Source: Ophiocordyceps camponoti-saundersi (nom. inval.) (taxonomy: Eukaryota; Ascomycota; Sordariomycetes; Hypocreales; Ophiocordycipitaceae). From it: a stretch of DNA of 64,000 nt. The notes beneath the pieces are model-generated. The model saw only the letters and a program-made list of their open reading frames with translations. It did not search any database and was not told where the DNA came from. A program made the translations under genes and the position numbers. Location of the stretch: contig PDHQ01000188.1 in assembly GCA_003339415.1 (NCBI GenBank), positions 1 to 64,000 on the forward strand. The letters run 5' to 3'. Below are positions 23,156 through 34,110 of this stretch, piece by piece; within the stretch, counting starts at the first letter, position 1; every line of letters begins with the position of its first letter.

Positions 23156-23691
23156 TTTTAGTAGGGGGGGGGGGGGGGTAAGCCGGATAGTAATTCTCTA
23201 TAAGGAAAACGATAAGTAGCTAGTTTTTTATAAAAATATAAAAGGGATAAGATAAAAGAGAGTAAGAACTATTTAATCTAAAGCTTAAAACTTTAAAATA
23301 AGTATTTAAAATAGTAATTTATAATATAAAAGTATAAAGTTTAAGATAAAGTTATAATTCTATTTAGTAAAGTTTTTATTATAAGTCCTCTTTAAGTTTT
23401 AACTTATAATATATAACTTTTAAGATAGCTATAAAAATAACGTTAAGGGCTAATTCTTACTTAATTACTTCCTCTTTTAAGGGAAACTAATCTATACTAT
23501 ATACCTTATAATAGTTTTTATCCTATCCTAATTACCTTTTATATCTTAATTCTTAGAAGCTTTTAGGAGAAGAAAAAGTCTAAAAGACTATTTAATTAAC
23601 TACTTTCTAAGCTACTAATAGCCTTTTAGCTAAGGCTAACGCGTATTTATTTCTTAAGTATTTCTGCCGCTATAGCTAAACTATATTATCC
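23156..23691 (+). mobile_element. Family A TIR element with internal deletion and G15 run
   Basis: Starts TTTTAGTAG, runs into 15 G (23,164-23,178), then continues with AAGCCGGATAGTAATTCTC, which in full copies lies about 110 bp further in. The first part is therefore missing. It ends CCGCTATAGCTAAAC followed by TA, and TA also precedes the start. Length is 536 bp. Confidence 0.7.
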
Positions 23692-26024
23692 TATCCCGCT
23701 ATAAAGTCTTTACTTAACGTTACCCTTTTTATATTTATATTTAGTAACGGTTTATTAGGTAGCTAGATTAAGCGCGAGTGCTTAGCTAAGGTAAGTAGAT
23801 TATCTCGCTACTTTATTTTCCGGATAATATAATTAAGTAGTAACTTTCTCTTAGTTATCTAAAAAAAGTATATAACGAGGTCTTATAAGTAATTTATCGC
23901 CTAATAGATTTCTTAAAAAAGTATTATCTACTAATAACTAACTTAATAATCTGCTATCTACGCACCTAACCTGCTAAGAAGCTTTAAAAATTAATAATAA
24001 GGATAGGGTAAACGTAAATAAGCTTAGCGCTAGGGCGCCTTACTACTTACTTTACGAAATAACTACTAATAAGGAAACTAGCGTTTATTTTAGTTTTATA
24101 AAAGGTAAAAGTATATAAACGCTAAAATTATATAAGTAACTTAAACTTAACTATTAATAGTAAATAATCCTCTTACTATTTATATTACGCGTAATAACTT
24201 TATAACTATTAATAAGCTTATAATAATCTAGCTTTTTTTCTAAAACTAAGTTATCTTAGCTAGCGGTAAGCGGTATTTAAACGCGTTATAATAAAAATAA
24301 AAGCTATTATTTTAATATATTACCTCCTTCTCGTCGCTTTAAGCTTAGCCCTCTTAGTATATTAATATAAGTTTTTTATTTTTTATAAGTACCTTAAGCT
24401 AGAGAAAGGCGGTAGAGTCTCGTAAGAATTATTAAGATAATATTCGTAAGTAAACTTATAGCTTTAGAATAGCTTATATATTAAATAAAATCGGTTATAT
24501 ATTAATAAGCTATTAAAGTTACTCTTTTATTTATAAAAGGTTTTAATATTATTATAAGTATAATACGGCCTACTTAAGTTATATTATAGGAATAGCTTAT
24601 ATACTAAGTAAAATCAGTTATATATTAATAAGCTATTAAAGTTACTTTTCTATTTATAAGAGGTTTCGATATTATTATAAGTATAACGCGGCCCGCTTAG
24701 GTTATATTATAAGTTTTCTATAGCTACTTATATTTTATATTTAGGAGGTTTATTAGCGGCCTTACTACTTAGTTCCGAAGTTCCCTTATTATTTTTAAAA
24801 ATAGCCGATCCTTTATAATATATATTGCTAGCCTCGACGTCCAGGGTATAGTTTACCTATTTTTTAAGATAAAAAATCTATACTTATAATTACCTTATCT
24901 TAGCACGCTACTCCTCTAGCGTATTTAGCGTAGTTAAAGTCCTAGAAAAGGAGTTTATTATTATTTTCTAATATTATCTATAAACGGATACTAATTTTTC
25001 CCTAGTTATATTTCTCTTATATAAGTCTCCTTAGTTAACGAAAAGTCTCGTTATACGCTCTTAATATATATTTTAAAGTAAAGTTATAATTTAGGTTATA
25101 TATAAAGCTTTTTCCGTCTCCGCGTTAATATAAAAGTTAGTATATTTTCGTTAATTACTTATTAGCGAATTATAAGCTTAAGATAGTCTTATCGGCCTTA
25201 TAATATATATATATTAAGTAAATAGTAATATTAAAAAAAAAAATCGAAGCTAAGTAGAAAGGTATAGAAAGGAGGGAAATTTTTATTAGTAAAATCTTAG
25301 TTAAATATAAATAAACACGTGCTTATAAGGACGGGAGAGAGCGTAGTAAAATCTTAATAAAGATATAATTACGTTTCCTAGTTATTTCTAGTTCCCTATA
25401 TATTTTTCTAGGTAATTTTATTATATAAGTTTATTATAAAATATATTAGATTTTTAGGGAAATCCGGTTAAAATATAATATTAGTAAGTTCTTACTTCGT
25501 AAATTTTAAAAAGATATAATATATACTTTAAAATAGTAAAATAGTTATACTTAATTTAACTTAATAATAATAAATAAAGTCTTATTAGACTATTAGCTAG
25601 TAGAAAGCTTTTAGGCGTAATAAATAATAAGTATCTAAGTAATATTTCTTTATTAATAAATTAGTAAAAAAAAAAAGATAAAAGCTACCTTAGCGGGAGT
25701 AATAAGCACCCTTACTTATATATATATAAGGCCCCCGGCAAGGAAGATAGTTTTAAGGAAGCAGGACTATATAGGTCTGCTAGCCCCTATAAACTATATA
25801 AGTAAGTTAGGGTTATAAGCGTTAAAAAGTGTTATTTAAGCCGATCTAATTAATTTAATAAATCTAATTAATTAGTATCGCTTAGCTAGATAAAAGCTAG
25901 AGAGAGCTAAAAAGGCTTAGGAAAGTTAATTTAATATATATAGGAAGGGAGGTAGATACTTTATTATAATAGCTTATTATTTTAACCTTCTTAAGTAAGC
26001 TTACTATCGAAATCCCCTTATCGC
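23692..26024 (+). pseudogene. Unrecognised plus-strand coding remnant between two family A copies
   Basis: Two stretches read as protein on the plus strand. At 24,000-24,720 there is a Gln/Lys-rich part followed by a 41-residue tandem repeat (separate entry). At 25,240-25,690 and, after a frame change, 25,730-26,020 the frame is basic and stop-poor once TAA/TAG are read through, for example KKIEAK, GRERSKILIKI and LERAKKA. Tyr is unusually frequent, as expected if His codons CAT/CAC became TAT/TAC. I see no transposase, RT or integrase motif. It could be the coding part of a larger DNA transposon related to the flanking family A elements, or an unrelated gene; I cannot decide. Confidence 0.35.
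24467..24712 (+). repeat. Two 123-bp tandem repeats encoding a 41-residue unit
   Basis: GAATAGCTTATATATTAAAT starts unit 1 (24,467) and GAATAGCTTATATACTAAGT unit 2 (24,590), exactly 123 bp apart. Both stay open in one plus-strand frame; the unit contains AYILSKI, YILISYQSY and KRFRYYYKYN. The many Tyr codons suggest an originally His-rich repeat. Confidence 0.65.
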
Positions 26025-26662
26025 TTTAGCGGGGGGGGGGGGGGCACCCTAAGTAAGCGTAGTATATACTTATAAAGCGTAGCTTCTTTTAAAGTTACTA
26101 TTATCTTTAACTAATATAAGGAGGGGGGGGGGGGGGGGGTTTTAGCTATAAAGAATAAGCTAGATAAGATAATAAGTCTCGATAGGGAAAATAATAAGAA
26201 GTTAGTTTTCTATATAAAGATAGAAGAAACTTAAGATAATAAAAACGAAAATTATTTAATTAGGTTTTCGGAACCTTTAAAAAAACTTTAAAATTAATAA
26301 TATATAGTATAAAAGTATAAAGTTTAAAATAAAGTTATAATTCTATTTAGTAAAGTTTTTATTATAAGTCTTTTTTAAGATTTTACTTATTATATATAAC
26401 TTTTAAGATAGCCGTAAAGATAAGTTTAATAGCTAATTCTTACTTAGTTTTTCCTCTCTTAAGGGAAACTAAACTATACTATATACTTAGTTATAACCGC
26501 TCCCTTATCTTAAGCGCCTTTTATAATTCTTATCCTTAGAAGCTCTCGGGAGGAAAGAAAGGTTTTAAGAATTATTTAATTCTACTTAAGATAAGTCCTT
26601 AATAATATTTTATCTTAGCTTTACGTTTATTTTCTTTTAGCTTAACTATTACTATTATTAAA
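26025..26662 (+). mobile_element. Family A TIR element with two G runs
   Basis: Starts TTTAGC followed by G14 (26,031-26,044), then CACCCTAAGTAAGCGTAGT. A second run, G17, sits at 26,123-26,139 where other copies have GGGGG. The body matches family A to about 26,662, where the right inverted end is eroded (TATTATTAAA). The telomere cassette follows 70 bp later. Confidence 0.65.
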
Positions 26663-26732
26663 GTATAATTTTACTTATATATAATCTTAAAAGCTTAACG
26701 AATACCGCTAATAGCTTTATTACTTACTATAA

Positions 26733-26851
26733 GCGCCCCCTAGGAGGGCCGCCGGAGGCAGGTTAGGGTTAGGGTTAGGCCTGCCGCAGGCACCCCCTAG
26801 GAGGGCGCCGAAGGCGGTTAGGGTTAGGGTTAGGGTTAGGGTTAGGGTTAG
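26733..26851 (+). repeat. Interstitial TTAGGG telomere repeats in a GC-rich cassette
   Basis: TTAGGG repeats occupy 26,761-26,779 (about three units) and 26,818-26,851 (about 5.7 units). Each array is preceded by a related GC-rich phrase: GCGCCCCCTAGGAGGG (26,733) and CACCCCCTAGGAGGG (26,791). A palindrome, GCCTGCCGCAGGC, separates them. TTAGGG is the telomere repeat of most filamentous ascomycetes. It contains no CpA or TpG, so RIP cannot damage it; the GCA/TGC trinucleotides in the cassette also survive. G-rich repeats read rightward on the plus strand, as at a right-hand chromosome end, but sequence continues beyond. It may mark a fusion, a telomere-targeting insertion or a subtelomeric repeat. 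Confidence 0.9.
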
Positions 26852-27134
26852 CCTATATATATATTAAGTTCCGGGTTCTAAATACTATCTTTTAATATAT
26901 AGAAAAAATAGGATTATTAGTTTAGTTACTTAGTCTCTCTTTTAAAAAGAAAATAAATAAATATATTAAATTATTATTTATTTTTCTTTTATATTTTTAA
27001 TAATAAGATAAATATATAAAAAATATATAAATAATTTAATAATTATAATACTAGCTTTTATAATATATTTAGTATAATATAATACTATTTATAAATTAAT
27101 ACTATATATTACTATAAAACGAAAAAGTATAATA

Positions 27135-27739
27135 AAGTTATAAAATACCTTAAGTAAGCGTAGTAAATACTTACTAAATATAACTTCCTAAGTAACTTAT
27201 ATTTTTAACTAATATAAGGGGGATCTCTTATTATAAGGCGGTAAGCTAAATAGTAATTATTTATTAGGAAAATAATAATAACTTAGTTTTATATATAAAG
27301 ATAAAAGGAATAAGAGGAAGGAAAAAGGGAACTACTTAATTAAACTTTTAATATTTTAAAATAACTACTTAAATTAGTAACTTATTATAAAAAGTTTAAA
27401 ATTTAAAAAAAGTTATAATTCTATTTACTAAAGTTTTTACCTTAAGTCCTTTCTAAAACTTAACTTATATATTATAACTTTAAGATATTTATAAAGATAA
27501 GGTTAAGGTTAATTCTTACTTAATTCCTTCCTTACTTAAGGGAAACTAACTATACTATATATCTCGTAATAGCTTATATCTTATCTTAATTATTTTTCTT
27601 TTTTTAATTCTTAAAAGCTCTTAAGAGAAGAAAGATTTAATAAAAATATTTAATTAGAGTTTTATAAGCCCTTATTAGCTTCTAAGCTAAAGCTAACGCG
27701 TAGTTTTTTTCTTTAGTATATCTACTACTACCGCTAAAC
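27135..27739 (+). mobile_element. Family A TIR element, full copy
   Basis: The left end is eroded (ACCTTAAGTAAGCGTAGTAAA is recognisable from 27,147) and the right end is ACTACCGCTAAAC at about 27,739. The internal GGGAAACTAACTATACTATA block lies at 27,540. Confidence 0.65.
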
Positions 27740-29296
27740 TCTTTATATATAAAATATCTTAATAATATAACGCTATATCTTTATTTATATTAGTAGTATA
27801 GTTAGCTTAATCTTCTTATACTTAAACTATTTTTTAATTACTATATTTTACTAATAAAACTTAATATATATATACTTAAACTTAATAAAGAAAATAATAA
27901 TTTAGTTACGGACGCTATATTATATTTCTAGTTAATATATACCTTAAACTTACTTCTAGTTACTTTATTAAGACTAATAGTAAAAAAGATTAGAAATATT
28001 AGCTTAACGAAGATAAGCTCCTCCGATTTCGGGCTTAATAATATTAAAATAACTAGAAAAAAAAATACTACCTGCTAACTAAGCTTTAAATAACTCTTAT
28101 AAGATTATAAGTAAAAGATAAACTTAGTTTAAGTTATAAGATTATAAGCTTCTTTTAAGCTAAAAAGCTTACTATATCTTTAAATATAACTTATTTCCTT
28201 ATACTTTATAAAATAATCGCCTCTTTAAATAATAACTTAGCTAATAAAATAATAATTAGTTTATACTTAAAGCTACGTAGTAATTTTACTCTCTTATAAG
28301 TTATAACTAATTATAAAAAATATATTACTAATAGCAGCTTTAGCGAAATTCTTCCCCCCCCCCCCTTTTATCTTATATAATATTAATAAAATATATCTTA
28401 ATACTTTTATCTTTATTTTTTTAAATAAACTTATTTTTAATATTCCGATACTATTAACTTTAAACGCGTATAGTATATACTTAAGCGCCTTAATTATTAG
28501 TCCTAAACTATAACTTTACTTTAAAATATATATTCTAACTTCTTAGCTAAACTTTTCGGCGCTTAAGAAGGCTCTTTTTAAGGATATATTACCTAAAATC
28601 GGAAAGTAATACTTATCTATATTAAAGTATAACTATTGCCCTCTTTACTATAACTCTAAGCACGCTTAATATACTTTAAAAATAGCTTACTAATATTATT
28701 TAATTATAAAGCTAAATTTTTTATCTCTTATACTCTCTTACTTATAATACCGATTTATATCTTAATATTATTTTATTAAAAGTAACCGCCCTTCGAAATA
28801 ATAGTTTATCTTAGGATTTTTAAACTAAGTAATAAGGCTACTTTAAAACCCTTATCGTTACGCTCTAATAAGATAACTTATAATTATAAAAAGAGTAGGA
28901 TTATCTTAATTCTTTTAATATCCCTAAATATATTACGCGTATAAAACTATTATTCTTTTTAATAAACTATATATTAACTTTTATTTATATATAAGTTTTT
29001 TAATAAAACTATACTTTTTTTAATAAAAAAAAATATATCCGAAGTTTATTTAAATTTTTCCTATATTCTTATATATAAGTTATATATTACCCTTCTAATA
29101 ATATTTTACTTTAATAATTAACTATTTTTTAGTATTTTATATTTTTTAATAAGTTTTTCGATTTTTTTCTTTTTTTTTAAGATAAAAAAAAAGTAAGAAT
29201 CCTCCCTTATATTATCTCCGCTTTTTATAATATAAAAATTTATAAATATTCTAATCTTATTTTATATTTTTCCTTACTATATATATATTATCTATT
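27740..29296. other. Decayed stretch with weak coding-like segments and a C12 run
   Basis: A C12 run lies at 28,354-28,365. Minus-strand frames around 28,440-28,700 (for example RAFLSAEKFSQEV) and plus-strand frames at 27,950-28,060 are stop-poor for 30-60 codons. These are too short for me to assign. No terminal repeats were recognised. Confidence 0.3.
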
Positions 29297-29650
29297 ATGC
29301 TTATAAGTATAGCTAAAAATCGTAAACCTTCTCTTACTCCCCTAAACTTAAGTAACCTAATTAACTTAATATCTTACGCTTTTTTACCCTCCACTTATAA
29401 CGTAACGGACATATCTTATACCTCTCCTCTCTCGCTTTTTACCTCGATACTTATAAAGCTTCGTAAGAAGTATAATATTAAAAAAGTTATATTATTTACT
29501 ATTCTTACTATTATCGATAACGCTATCTTACCCTTTACTAAAGAAAGCGGAGATATATATACTAATCTCCTTATTTATATTATTAAAGATATACTATATT
29601 ATATTAGATATAATCGCGCGCGGTATATCGATAACTTTTATAATAAATAA
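29297..29650 (+). CDS. Open 117-codon frame, unrecognised and doubtful
   Basis: One of very few frames here that is open from an ATG to a TAA. The ATG survives because it is followed by C (ATGC), the context that escapes mutation. The translation is hydrophobic in the first half (LSNLINLISYAFLPS) and has a basic stretch LRKKYNIKK in the middle; there is no convincing signal peptide or domain. The segment is less AT-rich than its surroundings and contains two CpA outside GCA (29,391 and 29,409), so it may be less heavily mutated. With TGA absent and six frames over 64 kb, an open frame of this length can also arise by chance. I see no promoter or intron signals. Confidence 0.2.
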   Translation: MLISIAKNRKPSLTPLNLSNLINLISYAFLPSTYNVTDISYTSPLSLFTSILIKLRKKYNIKKVILFTILTIIDNAILPFTKESGDIYTNLLIYIIKDILYYIRYNRARYIDNFYNK

Positions 29651-29979
29651 TAAGATTATAAGTTTATAACGAATCCGCCTTACTACTTATCTTCTCCTAA
29701 TATCGAATTTTCTCTAATAGCCCCCCTTACCTATATTATTAAGCTAATAGCCCGGAACTTAGTATAATTTATTAATATAATATCTATCCTATTACGCTTA
29801 TAATATTAACTTTATTTTATCCTTCCTCTCTTTTTCTACTTATTATCTTATTTTATATAATATATTTCTTTTCTATTAAGCGCCTTTTACTCCTCGCTAC
29901 TATTATTAGTTATTATAATTCTTATCTTTAATATATATATATTATAAAAAAAAAATACTAAATTATATAAGTAATATCT
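29651..29979. other. Unassigned sequence after the small open frame
   Basis: Similar in composition to the small open frame at first, then AT-rich. No gene or repeat match was recognised. Confidence 0.35.
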
Positions 29980-30167
29980 TACCTTATATATATTATTAAA
30001 ATATCTTATCTTAACTACTTTTATAGCTTAATCCTTAGAAGCCCTTATAAGAAGAGAGCTATTAAGTAACTATTTAAATAAACTTTATATTAGCCCTTTA
30101 TAGCTTCTTAAGTAAAGGTAACGCTAATTTTTTTTTTCCTTAAATATCTTAGCTATCGCCGCTAAAC
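29980..30167 (+). mobile_element. Family A TIR element, 3' fragment
   Basis: Matches the last 190 bp of family A (TAATCCTTAGAAGCCCTTATA near 30,030) and ends with the intact inverted end CGCCGCTAAAC followed by TA. The rest of the element is missing. Confidence 0.6.
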
Positions 30168-30384
30168 TATTATTATAATAATCTTAATCTTACTATTATA
30201 TATATAATAAGGAAGGAGTATTAAGAAATAAGGAAAGAAAATAATAGAGGATTATAAAGCTATTATAGCTATTATATATAAAATAGATAAAAGGGAAAGA
30301 ATAAGTAAAAAAATAAAAGGAAAGCGAATAATTATTAAGCTATACCTTATAAGTTATTTATAATAAATTATATATTTTTTATTT

Positions 30385-31150
30385 CTATCTTTTTAGATAT
30401 AGGGGCATATATTTAGAAGCTAAATAAGCTAGAATCTTAGTTTTTATAAATTTAGCAGGTATCGTTTTTAAAACCCTTAAAGTTTAAGCTTTAAGCTTTT
30501 CTAGTTTATATTTCTCCCTTAAAACTATAGCTTTATTCCTTATAACTATTAACCTCCTACTTAGTTTAGAAAGTTTTATTATTATAACTTTAGGGGTTTT
30601 AGCCTTAAACTTACTAACTAGGTTCTTCCTTATTATAATAGCGGTTTTTTCCTCTATAACTACTAACTTACTATTTAGTTCGGAAGATTTCCTTTTTTTA
30701 ACTATTAGAGTCTTAGCTTTATAAGTATTAACTAGGATCTTTATAATTTATATCGCGGGTTCGTCTTTTATAACTCTAAACTTTTCCTTTATATTAAAAT
30801 ATATAATATTTATAGCCGCTATAGTTTCTAGCTTAAGCGTGCTAACCTCGTTCTTCGTAATTATAGTCCCGCTTTTATTTTTCTTAACTATAAACTTATC
30901 TTTTAATTTAGAATATATAATTTTTATAACCGCTATCGTTTTTAGCTTAGGCGTATTAACCTTGTTTTTTATAGCTATTATTACGATTTTATTCTTTTTA
31001 ACTCTAGTCTTCTCCTTTATTAGTATCGTTACTATATCCTCCCCTTATAAATTATCTATAGCTCTATCTTCTACCTTATACTAGTTAGTAAATATCGTTT
31101 TTACTATTATTATTTTTAAAGCTTATAAGCGATAGTCTTAAATTTCCACT
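30385..31150 (-). pseudogene. Minus-strand frame with 38-residue tandem repeats
   Basis: The minus strand reads almost openly for about 250 codons, ending at TAG (30,385-30,387), with about six TAA/TAG in between that fit lost Gln/Trp codons. The core holds four repeats of 114 bp (38 codons), spaced at plus-strand positions about 30,613, 30,728, 30,841 and 30,955. The units start EVSTLKLETIAAINII, KVNTPKLKTIAVIKII, LVNTYKAKTLIV and LVSKFKAKTPKVI. They are basic and rich in Lys, Ile and Thr with regularly spaced hydrophobic residues, which suggests a coiled-coil or fibrous repeat protein. The strongly hydrophobic plus-strand frame over 30,839-31,084 is its antisense shadow. I do not recognise the family. 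Confidence 0.5.
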
Positions 31151-31654
31151 ATATAATAATTATTATAAGAAGGCTTTTATTATAAAAAGTAGCGAATAAG
31201 TATAATATAGTTAGTAAGTATAATAATAAAAAATCTAAGCTACGCTATTTAGTTACTTAAGCTACTAGCTTAGTTATATAAGTGCTAAGAACTTAAATAT
31301 TTAGCGTAAGCTATAATTTAAAATCTTATATATTATTAAATATAACTATATAACTCGTTACTTTTTAGTTTATAGTTAAAATTATCTAATACCTCCTAAT
31401 ATTATATATACTTAATCTAATTCCGATTTATAATTTTAAACCTCCTATTTAAATAACTTTAACTTATTTTCTATAAACTTTATTTATAGTCTTTTACCTA
31501 CTCTTTCTCTAACCCTTATATTCTATACCTTAAAGCTATTAATTTTAAGTTCTAAAATATACTCGGTATTTAAGTAAATAATTATTATTACTACTTAAAA
31601 TATTTATTTATTATATAACTATATATTATCTTATATTATATAAAAGAAATATTA
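31151..31654. other. AT-rich stretch, nothing recognised
   Basis: It may contain the eroded left end of the family A copy that becomes recognisable at about 31,655. No gene seen. Confidence 0.4.
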
Positions 31655-31998
31655 TATTTATAGTTAAAGATAAGAGAAATAAGATAATAGAAGATATAAA
31701 CTGCTATATTAAACTCTTAGTATTTTAAAATAATTACTTAAATTAGTAGCTTTTAGCAAAAAGAGGTAAGGTTTAAAATAATATTATAATTCCGTTTAGT
31801 AGAGTTTTTACCCTAAGTTTTTTTTAAGACTTAACTTATAATTTATAACTTTTATAATATTTATAAAAATAAAGTTAAGGGCTAAATCTTATTTAATTCC
31901 TTCCTCTCTTAAGGGAAACTAATATACGCTATATACTTAAGTATAGCCCTTATCTTATTTTAATTACTTTTTATATTTTAATTTTTAGAAGCCCTTAG
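31655..31998 (+). mobile_element. Family A TIR element, left part, interrupted by the gypsy element
   Basis: Matches the middle of family A (GGGAAACTAATATACGCTATA near 31,913) up to AGAAGCCCTTAG, where the 300-bp LTR begins. The element resumes after the retrotransposon at 39,811. Confidence 0.65.
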
Positions 31999-32298
31999 TA
32001 TTAAGGGACTAGTTAAAGGGGTGCTTATTTACTAGGCTATATATAATAATAATTATATATAATAAGCTTCTAAGGAAGCCGCACTCTAGCGTGCTAAATA
32101 GCTATATATACCGCTCTTTCCTTTAGAGCTTATTTGCCTCCTTATTTAACTATCCTTTTCGTTCCGTTCCTTCTAATCCTTCCGCTATAAGCTTCTAAGC
32201 TAGATAGCGGCAGCCTTATCGTTTAATCGCGAGCCTAATTTATAAGTTTAATATTTAGGTTAATAACTTAAATATAATATAAGGGCTAAACCTTAATA
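31999..32298 (-). repeat. Gypsy element 1, 3' LTR (left)
   Basis: 300 bp, starting TATTAAGGGACTAG and ending AAACCTTAATA. The partner LTR ends CCTTAACA. The original ends were therefore probably inverted repeats of type TGTTAAGG/CCTTAACA, with TG and CA damaged in this copy. Confidence 0.9.
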
Positions 32299-32519
32299 TA
32301 AGGTCCCTCCCCTTACTTGTAAGCGCGGGATCTATTATATAGTATACGGTAAAGTTAGGTAAAAAATTTTCCGCTAAGTTACCCGGTCCGCCCCACTTTT
32401 CTATAGCTTTTTATAATGCCTGCCCGTTAAATCCTTTATTCCTTCCCTTCTTCCTTTTATAGCCTTATCGTTATTATTATTAATATTATTATTATTATTA
32501 TTATTAGTAAGGGAATCCG

Positions 32520-34053
32520 CTACCTATTCTATAAGTTTAACTATACTAATATTTTCCTACTTATAGGGATATCTTAGCTTAGCGAATATAATAGTTATTT
32601 TTAGAACCTCGCCGCCGCCGCCTCCTCTATTATTAATTCTACTACTATTACTATTATTAATATTATTATTAATAATAATAATAATAATAGCGATAATAAT
32701 AGTAATAATAATAGCGATAATAATATCGCGGGCGATAATAAGGGCCTTAGTTTAAAAGAGGATTTCCTAGCTTTTAATACTTAGTTCGAAGAGCGTTATA
32801 GCCGTAAGCTAACCCGGGGGGGTTATTATCGCTCTAAGCTTCCTCCTCCTCCTCTTTCTTTTTCTTCTATTTCTCCTCCTCCTTTATCTCTTAATATAAG
32901 TTTTTTCCTCCTTTTACCTAGTAGCTTACTATATAAGACTTATCGATCCTATATCTAAGAGGGCGATTTACTTATTATAGAGAAATACGCTGCTAATATT
33001 ATCGGGTATTTCTTAGGTTACCGTGCGGAGAAGCTCCTAGCTTAGGGCCCCTTGCCGGCTCTCCCCTTTTCCTCCTCCTCCTTTTACTATAATAAGTCCT
33101 TATCTTATATTTAAGAGGGCGATTTATCTATAATAGGCGTTCGCTAATATTAGGTTTTTCGTAGCTTACCTTATAGAAAAAGTCTCGGGCTAAGACTCCC
33201 GCCCCCGCCCTCGCCCCCGCTCCCTCTCCTCCTCCTACCCTTATTACTAACCCCGTTAACGAAGAAGATAATAATAAGGACGAGGATAAAGATAAGGATA
33301 GTTATAATAAGAGGGCCTTTCGGGAGCCTCCGTGCTTTTATTATATAGAATAGGGTTATAAGTATTATAATTAAGCCGCGATGCTAAGGCGTGCGGGGAA
33401 GTAGAAACCCTATATATCTTATATAGAATATATACTTTTATACTAAACTTATACGCCTGCCCCCTAGCTCTTAGTTTTAGCTTATATAATATAATATATT
33501 ACTACTAAAACTAAGCCGCTACCTAAAATAATAATAAGGGCGGATAATATTCTTTAAGCGTTAATTATTACTATTTAGGCCTTAACGATACTAGCTAAGC
33601 TTAAGCTTATATATAGTAATACTCCCCTTATTATATAGTTAGTTTTCCTAATCTTATAATACTAAACGCGGAAAGCTAATTTCCTTTTCTAAGGAGTATA
33701 TTAACGCTATTTTTAATATTACCCCCCCCGTAAGCTTTCGGGCTCCGGGGGGTTAGCTAATACTTTAATATTAGAGGAAAGGGTTACTACTTTAAAGCGT
33801 AACGCTGCTGCTACCGCCGCCGCCGTACCTATCGCCGCCGCCGCTAAACTAATAACCTCGACGCTATCGCGCCGCTGCTATTACCTAGCTAGGGAGTTAT
33901 CGTCTGCGAAGAAGTAGCGCCGCTAAATATCGTAAGGGGGGGGGGGGGGGGGGATATTTTCCGCGCCCGTTAGTGCGCTTTTTAATATAATCCCGCTACC
34001 GGCTATTTTACTATACGTTTCCTAATAACCTGCTTATTATTATACGTAATTAA
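32520..34053 (+). pseudogene. Extra ORF opposite to the gypsy element: Cys-rich, Asn/Pro-rich protein remnant
   Basis: The plus strand, opposite to gag-pol, reads coherently for about 500 codons. In order there is an Asp/Asn-rich segment encoded by AAT/GAT repeats (32,660-32,740), EDFLAFNT and FEERYSRKL (32,758-32,815), and a Pro/Ser-rich linker. Then come two copies of a module starting YI-stop-EGDL (about 32,950 and 33,100), a second Pro-rich stretch, and an acidic run. Next is a formerly Cys-rich segment at 33,330-33,470, where PPCFYYIE and the following Tyr pairs probably replaced Cys (TGT to TAT). Last is an Ala-rich helical segment with AAATAAAVPIAAAAKL (33,800-33,850). The region is clearly GC-richer than its surroundings. 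Some fungal gypsy elements carry additional Cys-rich ORFs; membership in such a group is my inference. The 3' end runs into the assembly gap. Confidence 0.5.
33936..33953. repeat. G18 homopolymer
   Basis: First of two G runs around the assembly gap. The 100 bp that follow it (ATATTTTCCGCGCCCGTTAG onward) are repeated after the second G run at 34,111-34,136. Confidence 0.95.
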
Positions 34054-34063
34054 NNNNNNNNNN
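34054..34063. other. Assembly gap of 10 N
   Basis: Ten N at a point where the sequence before the gap (33,936-34,053) is repeated after it (34,111-34,220). The true sequence is probably not two separate copies: a G homopolymer of uncertain length may have broken the assembly, leaving overlapping contig ends. Confidence 0.98.
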
Positions 34064-34110
34064 ACGAACGGTGTGGGGGTGTTTGTGGGGCTAAGGCGTC
34101 GTGCGGCGGC
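34064..34110. other. 47-bp segment with non-RIP composition after the gap
   Basis: ACGAACGGTGTGGGGGTGTT and the following bases contain five or six TpG that are not followed by C, more than are seen in many kilobases elsewhere. It resembles low-quality read-end sequence running into the G26 homopolymer (34,111-34,136), or a piece of unmutated DNA. Confidence 0.85.

Noticed and set aside
30839..31084. Hydrophobic 81-codon plus-strand frame resembling a membrane protein
   Set aside because: It starts at GTG and is antisense to the 38-residue repeat frame, whose Lys/Glu/Asn codons read as Phe/Leu/Ile on the other strand.
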